Notes: generated from the letters alone by a model not told the origin. Positions 8,702 through 17,256 are shown, counted from the stretch's first letter. The stretch: 64,000 nucleotides of DNA from CALMEC01 sp031366605 (GCA_031366605.1 JANLOO010000022.1:1-64000), one strand, 5' to 3'. Made by a program: numbers and translations.

Positions 8702-9056
8702 GCAGTCGTGGTTCCCATACCCTGCCGACCCGAAACACGCGAACCCGATTTCGCGCCCCGCGCCGCAAAGGGAGGACGGTGGGGGGTAGCACCGGGACCG
8801 ACAGTCGTGCGGCGACCGCGACCACATCGCGATTGTGGCGATCGGGCAGCTGGACGATGCCGGCGACAGGACCGAGTCGGCTCAATGCATCATCCAGACC
8901 GCCGCAGTCGACGGGGTCGATGACGAGCGTGCCGGCGGATGTGACGATTGCCGACGAGGCACGCAGCATGCGTTCGTCGGGATCGGCGATCCAAGCAAAG
9001 CTCCCGGCTTCGTCGAGCGGAAGATGCCCGTCATCCGGTGCCACCGCATTTTTCAC
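8670..9056 (-). CDS. Metallo-beta-lactamase-fold-like protein, apparently truncated
   Basis: The product is 128 residues. Residues 14-90 resemble the N-terminal part of a small MBL-fold family, with AWIADPDERMLRASSA, TLVIDPVDCGGLDDAL and the DRHNRDVVAVAARL segment. The metal-binding second half of the fold is absent; after residue about 95 the chain is Arg-rich and unlike the family. The shortened tail overlaps the next gene, so this may be a decayed or truncated copy. The GTG at 9056 has AAGGTG upstream at suitable spacing. Confidence 0.5.
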   Translation of the reverse strand: MKNAVAPDDGHLPLDEAGSFAWIADPDERMLRASSAIVTSAGTLVIDPVDCGGLDDALSRLGPVAGIVQLPDRHNRDVVAVAARLSVPVLPPTVLPLRRGARNRVRVFRVGRVWEPRLHETADTATTK

Positions 9057-9217
9057 ACGGCACCTTCGTCACCGTATGGCGTTCTCGGATCTTCACATGG
9101 CCCTGATACCCAGGGGCCGTCCGAACAAACGCATGGTCGTGTCGGAGACCGAGCCTGTGTTTGCCGTGGCGACGACGGGGTAGACCGAAACAACACGTTC
9201 GACCGAAAGGGGCGATG

Positions 9218-9406
9218 ATGGGTGACGGTAAGCTCGACGAGATGGCCGGCAAGGCGAAGGAGGCGATGGGCAGCCTCCGAGATGACGACGCTCAGAAGCG
9301 GGAGGGTCGCGACCAGCAGGTCGAGGGCAAGTTGAAGCAAGCGGGCGAAAAAGTCCGCGACGCCCTCGACGATGCAAAGGATGCGGTCAAGAAAGCCGCG
9401 GACTGA
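9218..9406 (+). CDS. CsbD-family stress protein
   Basis: The product is 62 residues, strongly charged and helical, with the CsbD pattern GKLDEMAGKAKEAMG followed by VEGKLKQAGEKVRDALDDAK. CsbD proteins are abundant general-stress proteins of unknown biochemical role, controlled by SigB in Bacillus. That fits the neighbouring SigB/SigF-type signalling genes. ATG codons at 9215 and 9218 are both in frame; the second has better spacing to AAAGGGG. A strong hairpin terminator follows at 9428. Confidence 0.85.
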   Translation: MGDGKLDEMAGKAKEAMGSLRDDDAQKREGRDQQVEGKLKQAGEKVRDALDDAKDAVKKAAD

Positions 9407-9427
9407 GGAGCGCCTGACAGCGATCAC

Positions 9428-9464
9428 GTTGGGAGGTGGCTGGACCACGCGGTCACCTCCCAAC
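9428..9464 (+). terminator. Hairpin terminator after csbD-like gene
   Basis: GTTGGGAGGTG (9428-9438) and CACCTCCCAAC (9454-9464) form a perfect 11-base-pair stem with a 15-base loop, 21 bases after the CsbD stop. No T-run follows. The stem core TGGGAGGTG/CACCTCCCA is shared with the hairpin at 17441-17481. Confidence 0.75.
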
Positions 9465-9472
9465 GCACGTGG

Positions 9473-9519
9473 CCGTCCTGCTCACTCCGTCACAGTAGTC
9501 ATTCCTTGACGGACCCTCA
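9473..9519. repeat. Family-1 element fragment, copy H
   Basis: This is only one end of the element. The stretch cactccgtcacagtagtc and the terminal CGGACCCTCA match the right arm of copy A. Read on the minus strand the end is TGAGGGTCC, and its first three bases are the stop codon of the SpoIIE gene that ends at 9517. It lies between convergent genes. Confidence 0.7.
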
Positions 9520-12500
9520 TGTCGCTGCACGCACGAGGTCGGCGACGGCCCGTCGCATGATGAGTGTGGTGCCCCAGGCCGTGCGATCGATCGCGACGTC
9601 GTCCATGACGGCTCGGATGATGGCGAGGCCACGACCGCGATTGCCTTGGGCCGGGACCTCGCGCCAACTCCCGTCGTCGCGCACCGTGACGACGATTTCG
9701 GCCTGGTCCATCTCGGCGGAGACGTTGATTGTTCCATCGTGAGCCCCATTGGCGTGCTCGATTGCGTTGGCACACGCCTCGTTGCATGCGAGCACCACGT
9801 CGTCGACCATCCCGCGCTTCATTGAGAGGTCGTCGAGCCACGCACGCAGCGAGGATCGTAACGGGGCCAGGTGCTGAGGGTCCATCGATATGGTCCGTCT
9901 GAAGCATCGGAGTGCCGCGTCGCGGTCCAACGGCGTTGCGACGGGAGCTTGGACGTGGCTGGGCGCAACCCGCACGGCGAGTACCGCCACGTCGTCACGG
10001 AGCGGCGCGCCATCCTGGAAGGCTGCAAGTTCCCGTTCGATCGCCTCGATCGTGTCCGTTGCCGACGCGCAGAGGGAGTCGACGAGCAGGCGGCTCAGAC
10101 GCGACTCGCCGAAAAAATGTCCGCGTCTGGCGCGGGCTTCGGTCAGTCCGTCGGTATACAGCAGCAACGAGTCACCTGCGCCGAGCTCCACATCGACGTC
10201 GCCATACGTGGTGTCCGGGGATACACCTACCAGTCCACCGAACGAGGTGATCGAATCAACCCTCCCGTTCGACCTCGCCACCAGAATGGGCGGGTGAGCG
10301 GCGACACTGCAGGTTGCCTGCACGATCCCCGGGCCGGCATGGCGGAATCGCACGACGGCGATTGTGCAGAAATCCAAGTCGGGCGAGTTCGCCAGAATCG
10401 CTCGGTTCAACAACGCGACCAGGCCACTCGGTGGGGCATCGTCGTCGACGAGGGTCGCTGCCCGGATGGTGTAGCGGCACAACGCGGTGAGCTTGGCCGC
10501 CTCCGGTCCTTTGCCGCACACGTCCCCGACCATCGCGATCCAGCCGCCCGATGTGGCGAAGACGTCGAAGAAGTCCCCGCCGACCTCGTTGACATCGCCC
10601 GCCGGCAAGTACGACGCGGCGAGTTGGATGCCATCGACCTCGGGCAGGACTCCTGGCAACAAACTCCGCTGCAGCGTTTGGGCGATGTGATGCTCTTCTT
10701 CATACAGCCGTGCGTTCTCGAGCGCCAACGCCGCATGGGTCGCGAGCTCCTGGGCGGTCGCCAAATCCGCTTCGCTGAGGGGCTCGCGGCCGCCGCAGCG
10801 GGCAAGGAGCAGTCCTCCCGTCGAACGCCCGGCCGCCACCAGCGGCATGAAGATGCACGAGGTCGGTTCCAGCCGACGCAAGACGCCAGGCCCGCCGGCG
10901 TCGTCCATCTGTGCGGCGATGAGCCCGGGAGTGGTGTGGGAGAGCAGCTCGGGTCGCATCGTGTGCATCGCGCGCGCAAGCCCTCGGGAGGCGTCGCCGT
11001 TGCGGACGCTGCGTTGCCGGTGCGCATGCAAGGGTGTGATCATCAGCGGATCGTGATGTGCCACGGCCGCGACGACGCGCGCGCCATCTGGGCGGTTCAG
11101 CTCGACCGACGCATAGTCGGCCAGATCGGGAACCAGGACCTGGGCGAGGATCGCCGCGCGCTCCCGCTCGCCCTGAGCGCTGTCAATTCCTCCGATCGCG
11201 ATGTTGACGAACGCGGCGCGGCGGCCCGACTGTTCGACCAGCATGTGCAGGCGGGCCCGCTCGAGTGCCATACCCGTTTGGTCCGCGATCGTCGTCATCA
11301 ACATTCGTTCCGTGCGCGTCACGCGCCGCCATTCGCGGAGACCGAGCACAAGCACACCGAACGTTCGTGTGGAGCTCGCGAGCGGGAGCGCCGCCCACGC
11401 CTGGTCGCCGCTTGCATCGATATTGGGACCCACCCACGGGCAGTGGTTGCCGATCTCCTCCGCACTGTTGAAGAGCCGGGGTGCACCCACGCAAAGCGCC
11501 AACAAATCGGGTGCATCGGTGTCGACCGAATAGGGTCGCCAGGGCTCGATGTGATCGTTGTCGTAGCCGTGTGATGCGACGATCTCGACTGTCCGGCCGT
11601 CCTCACTCAGCAGCGACAGGGTACCGCGAGCGGCACCGAGCGCCGCCACGCTGTGTGTCACCGCGACCGCGGCAACCTCCCTCATCGTCGCCGCTTGGGA
11701 AAGCCCCGCCGTCGCCGCCTGCAGGTGCTCGAGACTGGTGCGGGCGCGTTGCTCGGCTTCGTGCAGTCGCGCGCGCGCGAGTGCCTGGGCCGACTGTCGT
11801 ACAAGCGTCGTGACGATGGATGTTTCGGCGTGGATCAGCTGCGCAGCGTCCGAGAATGACAGCGTGATGACGCCGAACGCGACAGCTTCATGGCACAGCG
11901 GGAGGGTGACGAACGCTTCGATCGGCACGTCTCCGATCAGCCTGAGCGTTGCCGGCAGATTGGCGAAGATCTCGTCGCGTGAACGCAAGGCGACGGGCTG
12001 CCGGGTCCGGTAGGCCTGCGCACAGGCCAGTTGGGAGCTGATCGCGATCGACTCACCCAGCCTGCCGACGAACCGTTCCGAAATGCCCTCCGCCCGTACC
12101 AGGTCCAGGGTGCGACCGTCGTCGGACAAGAGCCTGATCGAACCTCCCGTCGCACCGGAAAGTGTTCGCCCGACGTCCAGGATCGCTGCCGCGGCCTCAA
12201 TCTGCGTCGCGGATGACGCGAGGCGATGGGCGAGTTCGCTGAACGCCTCCAGGGTGCGACGGGCGTCCTCCGTGGCGCGCAGACTTGTTCGAAGCTCTAT
12301 CTCGGTCGACGCGGCCGCGGCAAGTGCGCTGAGTGTCGTGGCGTCACGGTCGGTCCAATCGCGGGGCTTGGTGTCGAAGATGCAGAAGGTCCCCACAACG
12401 TGACCATCGGCCGAGCGGAGGGGGTAGCCGGCCCATGCGATGAAGCCCATGGATTCGATGGACGGATTGTCTTTGGTGATGGGATTGAGCCGCGCGTCGC

Positions 12501-12783
12501 CCACGATGAGGGGGCCGTTCGTCCCGACCACGTATTGACAGAACGACTCCTCGACCGTGTTCTGGCGATCGGCGATGTCCGCACGCTCGACGCCGACGCA
12601 ACTCTTCCAGAAGGCCCGACTTGCATCGACCACGGTGATGAACGCGTATGGGGCGTCGAGCACCTGCGCGGCGAGCCGGGTGAGTCGGTCGAATGGCTCT
12701 TCGGGACCGGTGTCCAGCAGCCCGGTCGCGGCGACGGCCGCCAAGCGTTCGGGATCGAGGAGCGGTCCTGAGGTCGTCGTCAT
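9517..12783 (-). CDS. Multi-GAF SpoIIE-type phosphatase fused to an RsbW-type kinase domain
   Basis: The product is 1088 residues. Four GAF sensor domains (about 25-165, 185-345, 355-525, 535-700) precede a PP2C/SpoIIE domain (715-930). Its metal-binding sites are visible as VGGDFFDVF, VGDVCGKGPEAA, YTDGLTEAR and RDDVAVLAV. A Bergerat-fold ATPase follows (945-1080) with N-box NEACANAIEHA, RDDGSW and RGRGLAII. In partner-switching systems the phosphatase activates STAS antagonists and the kinase inactivates them or binds sigma; both activities in one chain suggest a bidirectional switch. No membrane segment is present, so it senses cytosolic or diffusible signals. The ATG is at 12783. Its TGA stop coincides with the end of repeat copy H. 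Confidence 0.92.
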   Translation of the reverse strand: MTTTSGPLLDPERLAAVAATGLLDTGPEEPFDRLTRLAAQVLDAPYAFITVVDASRAFWKSCVGVERADIADRQNTVEESFCQYVVGTNGPLIVGDARLNPITKDNPSIESMGFIAWAGYPLRSADGHVVGTFCIFDTKPRDWTDRDATTLSALAAAASTEIELRTSLRATEDARRTLEAFSELAHRLASSATQIEAAAAILDVGRTLSGATGGSIRLLSDDGRTLDLVRAEGISERFVGRLGESIAISSQLACAQAYRTRQPVALRSRDEIFANLPATLRLIGDVPIEAFVTLPLCHEAVAFGVITLSFSDAAQLIHAETSIVTTLVRQSAQALARARLHEAEQRARTSLEHLQAATAGLSQAATMREVAAVAVTHSVAALGAARGTLSLLSEDGRTVEIVASHGYDNDHIEPWRPYSVDTDAPDLLALCVGAPRLFNSAEEIGNHCPWVGPNIDASGDQAWAALPLASSTRTFGVLVLGLREWRRVTRTERMLMTTIADQTGMALERARLHMLVEQSGRRAAFVNIAIGGIDSAQGERERAAILAQVLVPDLADYASVELNRPDGARVVAAVAHHDPLMITPLHAHRQRSVRNGDASRGLARAMHTMRPELLSHTTPGLIAAQMDDAGGPGVLRRLEPTSCIFMPLVAAGRSTGGLLLARCGGREPLSEADLATAQELATHAALALENARLYEEEHHIAQTLQRSLLPGVLPEVDGIQLAASYLPAGDVNEVGGDFFDVFATSGGWIAMVGDVCGKGPEAAKLTALCRYTIRAATLVDDDAPPSGLVALLNRAILANSPDLDFCTIAVVRFRHAGPGIVQATCSVAAHPPILVARSNGRVDSITSFGGLVGVSPDTTYGDVDVELGAGDSLLLYTDGLTEARARRGHFFGESRLSRLLVDSLCASATDTIEAIERELAAFQDGAPLRDDVAVLAVRVAPSHVQAPVATPLDRDAALRCFRRTISMDPQHLAPLRSSLRAWLDDLSMKRGMVDDVVLACNEACANAIEHANGAHDGTINVSAEMDQAEIVVTVRDDGSWREVPAQGNRGRGLAIIRAVMDDVAIDRTAWGTTLIMRRAVADLVRAAT

Positions 12784-12933
12784 GGGGTGGGATCGCGAAT
12801 GATCGTGGCGTGCGCCTGGCCTCGCAGTGAGTGCTCCACGGAGGACACTCCGTCGCTCCCTGCACCGGTCACGTGATCAGCCCTGGTGCGGGCCGTTCGG
12901 TGCGCTGGTTTGGGCGAGCGGAGTCGAACTCCG

Positions 12934-12968
12934 GTGCCGCTCTCTGACCTCCCGATCGAGAGCGGCAC
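12934..12968 (-). terminator. Hairpin terminator after GlsB-like gene
   Basis: GTGCCGCTCTC (12934-12944) and GAGAGCGGCAC (12958-12968) form a perfect 11-base-pair stem with a 13-base loop, starting 17 bases beyond the stop of the minus-strand gene at 12985. No clear T-run follows. Confidence 0.75.
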
Positions 12969-12984
12969 CTGCGTCGTCGCTCCG

Positions 12985-13266
12985 TCAGTGAGCAGTGCGA
13001 TGTCCAGCCCTTCGGCCGGCGATCGCGCCCCACGCCATCAGGAGCGCCACTGCGCCGACGATCGCAGCCAACCATGTGCTGACATCGAAGAACTCGTCGA
13101 TTGGGTCACCGAGACCCAGCGCCCGGGCGACGAATCCCGCGATCAGCGCCCCTGCGATTCCGATCAAGGTCGTCACGATGATGCCGCCCGGCTGGGAGCC
13201 GGGGAGCACCGCCTTGGCAACGACGCCGGCGATGATGCCGAGGAGAATCCAACCCAGGATACCCAT
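12985..13266 (-). CDS. GlsB/YeaQ/YmgE-family stress membrane protein
   Basis: The product is 93 residues. MGILGWILLGIIAGVVAKAV at the N-terminus, then QPGGIIVTTLIGIAGALIAG and a third hydrophobic helix, is the standard three-helix pattern of the transglycosylase-associated family, with its conserved Gly-rich helix 2. These proteins are induced by stress and act at the envelope; their chemistry is unresolved. The start is well supported by AAGGAG seven bases upstream. Its position beside CsbD, BrkB and SigF-type genes supports a stress role. Confidence 0.9.
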   Translation of the reverse strand: MGILGWILLGIIAGVVAKAVLPGSQPGGIIVTTLIGIAGALIAGFVARALGLGDPIDEFFDVSTWLAAIVGAVALLMAWGAIAGRRAGHRTAH

Positions 13267-13391
13267 TGACGATCTCCTTTCGAATGACTGAATTACCGCG
13301 AAGCATGCGGCCGTGTGACCTCCTTGTTCCCATTGGGAGCAATCGGAAACGCGGTCACGCCGCGTCCCCGGACGCCATCACGTCGCGGCGG

Positions 13392-13631
13392 TCACGCTCG
13401 CCCGTCGTCGTTGGCGCCCGTGGGTCGCACGCGCCGCCGATCCGTCGGTTTGCGTCGGACGTCCTCCGATTCGCGTTCGGACGCCTGGTCCCCCTGCAAC
13501 GGCTGGTCAGACGGGGTCGGAAACTGACCCTGGTCGGGACCGGGATGCTCGACCCCGTGGGTACCGATCAACCGCATCTCGTGGCCGTAGAGCTGCTGAT
13601 CGTCCTGTTCCGGTGTCTGTTTCTTCTCCAT
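13392..13631 (-). CDS. Small hydrophilic protein, uncertain
   Basis: The product would be 79 residues, all hydrophilic, with EQDDQQLYGHEMRLIGTHGV and an Arg-rich end. The ATG at 13631 has no clear ribosome-binding site. The only support is the open frame, the protein-like composition of the first 50 residues, and a position in a 560-base gap among stress genes. It could be spurious. Confidence 0.3.
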   Translation of the reverse strand: MEKKQTPEQDDQQLYGHEMRLIGTHGVEHPGPDQGQFPTPSDQPLQGDQASERESEDVRRKPTDRRRVRPTGANDDGRA

Positions 13632-13826
13632 GCATACGTTGTGCCCCAACGCCGGATTCGAAACCTGTCTCGCGGCACCCAACGGTCACCTCGTCCCGGG
13701 TCATCACGGGGGCCTCACCCGGCGCGCAACTGTGGGGACGGCCGGAGCGGCCCGTTATGCGGTTCTGCACAGACAGGCCTTACCGGGTGTGTGCACGCAG
13801 CCGGCGGTCCCGTTGGGGTCACCGGA

Positions 13827-13991
13827 TCAATACCACTTGCCTTTCGCGAATCCGCCGAAGGCGACGAGCCCGATGAGCGTGAGGATGATTCCGATCCAGA
13901 ACGATCCGAAGATCATCACGATGATGCCCCCGACGACGAAAACGCCGCCGAGTCCGATACCACCCGACTTGCGATTGACTCCCGATGCCAT
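13827..13991 (-). CDS. Small two-helix membrane protein
   Basis: The product is 54 residues. After MASGVNRKSGG come two hydrophobic helices separated by a short turn (GLGGVFVVGGIIVMIFGSFW and IGIILTLIGLVAFGGF), ending in a basic tail. AGGAGA lies six bases before the ATG, which fixes the start. Similar 50-60-residue proteins in actinobacteria are of unknown function. It probably forms a stress-membrane group with the GlsB-like and BrkB-like neighbours on the same strand. Confidence 0.7.
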   Translation of the reverse strand: MASGVNRKSGGIGLGGVFVVGGIIVMIFGSFWIGIILTLIGLVAFGGFAKGKWY

Positions 13992-14095
13992 CACTTCTCC
14001 TGTCTCCGCGATGAAGGCTGAGCATTCCCGCACAGCGAGGCCGCCAAACCCGGCATTTGCTCACGGGCGACATCCCTTGGGGGCGCCGCCGGTTT

Positions 14096-15025
14096 TCATT
14101 GCTCCGATCGGCGCGGTCGGTCCAAGTGGGCATCGACGGACGTCCCGAGAATCAGTGCAGCGTTGGTGATCCACAGCCATACGAGAAAGACGACAATCGC
14201 GCCGAGTGCTCCGTAGGTCGCGTTGTACGAGCCGAACGAGGCGACGTAGATCCCGAAACCAGCTGATGCCGCAGCCCACGTGAGAACCCCCAGCGCAGCG
14301 CCGATGACGCTGGGTCGCCACGAGCGGCCTTGGATGTCGGGCGCGATCCGGAAGAGAACGCTCAACAGCGTGACGGCGAGACCAGCGGCAACCGGCCACT
14401 TACAGATCGACCACACACGCAGCGCGCCGTCCCCAACGCCCAGCCCGTCGGCGGCGTCGCGCGCGACCGGGCCCGTCACGACGACCAGCACTGTGAGCGC
14501 CGCGACTGCAAGCCCGAGGCCGAGCGTCGCGGCGATCTGGAGCACCTTGCGCCGGATGAACCGCCGGCGCTCGGTCCTGCCGTGCGCCGCGTTCGCGATG
14601 CCGAAAAACGCGTCCAGCCAACCGGTCGCCGACCAGACCGCTCCCAGGACGCCGACGCCCAGGAGCACTCCCGCGCCGTCTTTGTTGCGAATGATGCCCT
14701 CAACGGTTCCGCGGAACGTCTGCGTCGCCGCCTGGGGTCCGACCCGACCGATGAGTTCGAGCACGGCGTCTGTCGTCTGCGGGTCCTGTCCCACCAACCC
14801 GATGACCGCCACGAGCGCGACGATCGACGGCACGATGGCGAGCACGGAGTAGTACGTCAACGCCGCCGCGTCGTGACCCCAGCCCCGGCGATGAAATGCA
14901 ACCAGTGCTGCGTGCGCGGCTCCGAGGATCGTCGGCCGCTGCGTCGGGACGTCGGGAATCGCGGATTCATCGGCAGACGCCGGAGCAGATTCGCCGTCCG
15001 GTTCACCGGATGTGTGTTGGGTCAC
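14096..15025 (-). CDS. YihY/virulence factor BrkB-family membrane protein
   Basis: The product is 309 residues. After a hydrophilic N-terminus (about 50 residues) the YihY/BrkB hallmarks appear: HDAAALTYYSVLAIVPS in the first membrane helix, an amphipathic segment RVGPQAATQTFRGTVEGI, and four more membrane helices. GAALGVLTWAAASAGFGIYV and YGALGAIVVFLVWLWITNAA close the domain, also typical. The family may be transporters or envelope factors; despite old annotations it is not RNase BN. The GTG start at 15025 follows AAGGGGG five bases upstream. The frame runs further upstream but without coding character. Confidence 0.9.
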   Translation of the reverse strand: MTQHTSGEPDGESAPASADESAIPDVPTQRPTILGAAHAALVAFHRRGWGHDAAALTYYSVLAIVPSIVALVAVIGLVGQDPQTTDAVLELIGRVGPQAATQTFRGTVEGIIRNKDGAGVLLGVGVLGAVWSATGWLDAFFGIANAAHGRTERRRFIRRKVLQIAATLGLGLAVAALTVLVVVTGPVARDAADGLGVGDGALRVWSICKWPVAAGLAVTLLSVLFRIAPDIQGRSWRPSVIGAALGVLTWAAASAGFGIYVASFGSYNATYGALGAIVVFLVWLWITNAALILGTSVDAHLDRPRRSEQ

Positions 15026-15208
15026 CGCGCCCCCTTGGTCGGCGGTCACTCGCGTTTTACGATCATTGCGGTCCTGAGTCGGGCGCGCGTATCGGCTGTT
15101 CCCGCGAAACGGTGTCTCAAACCGTCGTTTGATCGGTGACCGGGCCGTGGGTTTGCGTCCATCCCATTGGGGGAACACCTCATCCATCACGAGCTTTGGA
15201 GGTCAAGT

Positions 15209-15673
15209 ATGAAACGGACACACGAGATTGAACGCCAGGCACGCCGGGTCGCGCAGGCTTCGGCGGTAGGACGTCTTGTCACGCCGATGCTGCGCGACGC
15301 CATTTCCGACCCGAAGGTGCGTACCGCCGCCAGCGACACGTACGAGGCCGGGCGACGGATGTTCGAAGACGTTCGCGGTTCCAACCCCAAGAATGTGGCG
15401 GGGCGGATGGCACGCGATGAACACTTGCAGAACCAGGTCGCGGCCCTCGTGCGGTCCGCGACGAACGCCGTGGATGAGGGCATCGCGAGTGGACATCGTC
15501 GTCTCCATCGTCGCGTTCTGCGGTTCGTGATGATCGGCGGCGGAGCCGCATGGATTGCCGCACTCGCATTCCGGCGGAAATTTGCGTCGCCATCGTCCAA
15601 TGGCGAAGGACCCGAGGTCCACGCGACCGAGGCCACAACACCGACGCCTCATCCTGAGCCGATCGTCGGCTAA
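15209..15673 (+). CDS. Basic protein with one membrane segment, unknown
   Basis: The product is 154 residues. The first 95 are helical and basic (KRTHEIERQARRVAQASAVG, then RRMFEDVRGSNPKNVAGRMA). A single hydrophobic helix follows (FVMIGGGAAWIAALAF) and then a Pro/Thr/Glu-rich tail. GGAGG six bases before the ATG at 15209 makes the start certain. The layout looks like a cytosolic helical domain anchored near the C-terminus. I recognise no family. The gene is divergent from the BrkB gene and its stop lies 8 bases before repeat copy B. Confidence 0.7.
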   Translation: MKRTHEIERQARRVAQASAVGRLVTPMLRDAISDPKVRTAASDTYEAGRRMFEDVRGSNPKNVAGRMARDEHLQNQVAALVRSATNAVDEGIASGHRRLHRRVLRFVMIGGGAAWIAALAFRRKFASPSSNGEGPEVHATEATTPTPHPEPIVG

Positions 15674-15681
15674 CGAAATCC

Positions 15682-15846
15682 AAGGGTCCGCGCAGAAAAC
15701 AACTGCTGTGCCGGATGGCGAGCGAAAACCGAGTCAGGCGCGGTGTCGCCGAGCCTCGCTGCGACTCGTGGTGACGGCGATCCCGGCGACGCCGTATGGC
15801 GACGGTTTGCAGCCGTTGAACGGTGCAGTCGTTTCTGCGTGGTCCC
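15682..15846. repeat. Family-1 inverted-repeat element, copy B
   Basis: This full-length copy is about 165 bases. The left end is AAGGGTCCGCGCAGAAA and the right end TTTCTGCGTGGTCCC. Internally it matches copy E (30622-30787) at most positions, including the core gacggtttgcagccgttgaa. It lies between two genes of the same orientation. Confidence 0.85.
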
Positions 15847-15981
15847 GAACCGCGACGTCGTCTCGATGTGCGGAGATCGTTCCGCTTGGAATCACGTGTC
15901 CGTGGCGGGCGACACCGTCACCCCATACCGAAACAGATCACCGGTGTGCCGTCGGATCGGACGTGCTACGGTCGCACGCAG

Positions 15982-16350
15982 ATGAGCGACGACCAAGCCC
16001 CATTCTCCTTTCGAATCGAAAGCGGAGCTGTCGATGGAGCGTCGATCATCGTCATCGATGGCGAACTCGACCTTGCGAGCGCGCCGCACCTCGTCGAAGC
16101 CACGACCAGCCTCGGGGAGGGCCGTGAGCCCGTGATCCTCGACTTGAGTTCGGTGACGTTCGTCGATTCGAGTGGCGTGCGAGCATTGCTCGACGTCGAA
16201 CGCATCGTCGGCGACAAAGGCAGACGCCTCGCACTGTTTCGTCCCGGTGTCGGCGTCACGCGGCTCCTCGATCTCGTGGACCTTCGGTCGCGCTTTACCG
16301 AGGTGGAAGCACTCGACAGCGACACCTTGCTCGCGCTTAATCGCGTGTAG
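15982..16350 (+). CDS. STAS-domain anti-anti-sigma factor
   Basis: The product is 122 residues. IIVIDGELDLASAPHLVEAT and VILDLSSVTFVDSSGVRALL are the two signature segments. The Ser pair after Asp in FVDSSG contains the residue phosphorylated by RsbW-type kinases. In its dephosphorylated form such a protein binds the kinase/anti-sigma factor and frees sigma. The ATG at 15982 has a TACGGT -10-like box nine bases upstream. Likely partners in the window are the kinase at 16840 and the sigma factor at 18266. A solo hairpin of the repeat family follows. Confidence 0.93.
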   Translation: MSDDQAPFSFRIESGAVDGASIIVIDGELDLASAPHLVEATTSLGEGREPVILDLSSVTFVDSSGVRALLDVERIVGDKGRRLALFRPGVGVTRLLDLVDLRSRFTEVEALDSDTLLALNRV

Positions 16351-16394
16351 TCACGGTTTCTGCCCACCACCGTGGTTTGCCGCTCACATCGAGG

Positions 16395-16449
16395 TGAGGG
16401 CCTGCGCAGGAATTCTCAAACGGTGCAGCAGTTGTTCCTGTGCGGGCCC
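16395..16449. repeat. Family-1 element reduced to its ends, copy I (hairpin)
   Basis: TGAGGGCCTGCGCAGGAA (16395 onward) and TTCCTGTGCGGGCCC (ending 16449) are inverted repeats with about 13 of 15 bases pairing, separated by only about 22 bases that still include the family core aaacggtgcag. Lying between convergent genes (stops at 16350 and 16469), it should behave as a bidirectional transcription terminator. Confidence 0.75.
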
Positions 16450-16468
16450 GAATTCAGCTGCGTGGTCG

Positions 16469-16843
16469 TCAGTCGCTCTGACCGACGAGAACACACAAGT
16501 ACTCCTGATGTCCCCGTTGGGTGTCAATCCAGACGCGATCGCTCAACCCGTGAACGACTGAGCCGAGATCGGGCAGTTCGGTCGCGCCGAGGATCCGGGT
16601 GCCTTCGCCGTCCAGGAGTGGGCCGATCGCAATCTCAATCCCGCGCTCGAGTGGGATCAGCACCGCGGAGACGCGATCGGTTGCCAGGGCGCCCAACAGC
16701 GAGTCCACAATCAACGTCGCGTCATGAATCCGGTCAATCGGGACTTCGCTTTGCGCGGCGACGGCGCTGACGAGTCTGCGCAGCACGGCGTCCGCGATCG
16801 GTCCGGCTGTCAGGTGCACCTCGATCTGGTCGGCCCTCGTCAT
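16469..16843 (-). CDS. Degenerate RsbW-like (Bergerat-fold) partner protein
   Basis: The product is 124 residues. Its start ATG at 16843 overlaps the stop of the upstream kinase gene (ATGA), so the two are coupled. The segment DAVLRRLVSAVAAQSEVPID followed by RIHDATLIVDSLLGAL resembles the first helices of RsbW-type ATPases, but the N-box Asn and the Gly-rich ATP lid are absent. It may be a catalytically dead paralogue that dimerises with the kinase. This is a family-level inference; the exact function is unknown. Confidence 0.7.
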   Translation of the reverse strand: MTRADQIEVHLTAGPIADAVLRRLVSAVAAQSEVPIDRIHDATLIVDSLLGALATDRVSAVLIPLERGIEIAIGPLLDGEGTRILGATELPDLGSVVHGLSDRVWIDTQRGHQEYLCVLVGQSD

Positions 16844-17256
16844 CGCCCGTCCCCATTCGTCGGGATCGTGAAGACCATCGTGACCTCGGTGTGCCCGTCA
16901 TCTGCGCTGCGAACCCGTACCTCGTCGGTGAGCGCTGCGATCAGTGGGAGGCCCAGGCCCAATCCTGCGCCGCGGTCGTTGATCCGCGGAACGATGCCGA
17001 CACCGTGATCACGTACGAGAACGACCAAGTCGTTTCCCTGCAAGGTCAGCACCACCGTCAGCGTACCGTCGGTCTCGTCCGGGTAGGCGTGCACCACGAC
17101 GTTGGAGCAGGCTTCGCTCAGGGCAATCTTGGCATCGGTCAGAAATGTCGCGTTCCACCCACCCGCCTCGGCCAGTCCGCTGAGCACCTGACGAACGATC
17201 GTCAGGCTTTCGGGCCGCGCCGGAAGCACAAGTTCGACGGACGCCTCGCCGCTCAT
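16840..17256 (-). CDS. RsbW-type serine kinase / anti-sigma factor
   Basis: The product is 138 residues and is a single HATPase domain. The N-box is SEACSNVVVHAYPDE, the G1 box RDHGVGI and the G2 region GAGLGLGLPLI, all intact. Such kinases phosphorylate STAS antagonists and sequester SigB/SigF-type sigma factors. The ATG at 17256 is the start that begins the domain (SGEASVELVLPARPESL); the upstream extension is Arg-rich and unlike protein. It forms a two-gene unit with the degenerate partner downstream. The nearest sigma gene is at 18266 on the other strand. Confidence 0.92.
   Translation of the reverse strand: MSGEASVELVLPARPESLTIVRQVLSGLAEAGGWNATFLTDAKIALSEACSNVVVHAYPDETDGTLTVVLTLQGNDLVVLVRDHGVGIVPRINDRGAGLGLGLPLIAALTDEVRVRSADDGHTEVTMVFTIPTNGDGR

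Noticed and set aside
9871..11574. Long plus-strand open frame (567 codons) opposite the first SpoIIE gene
   Set aside because: It is Arg/Gly-rich with no domain signature and lies antisense to an unmistakable multi-domain protein; high GC content makes such frames common.
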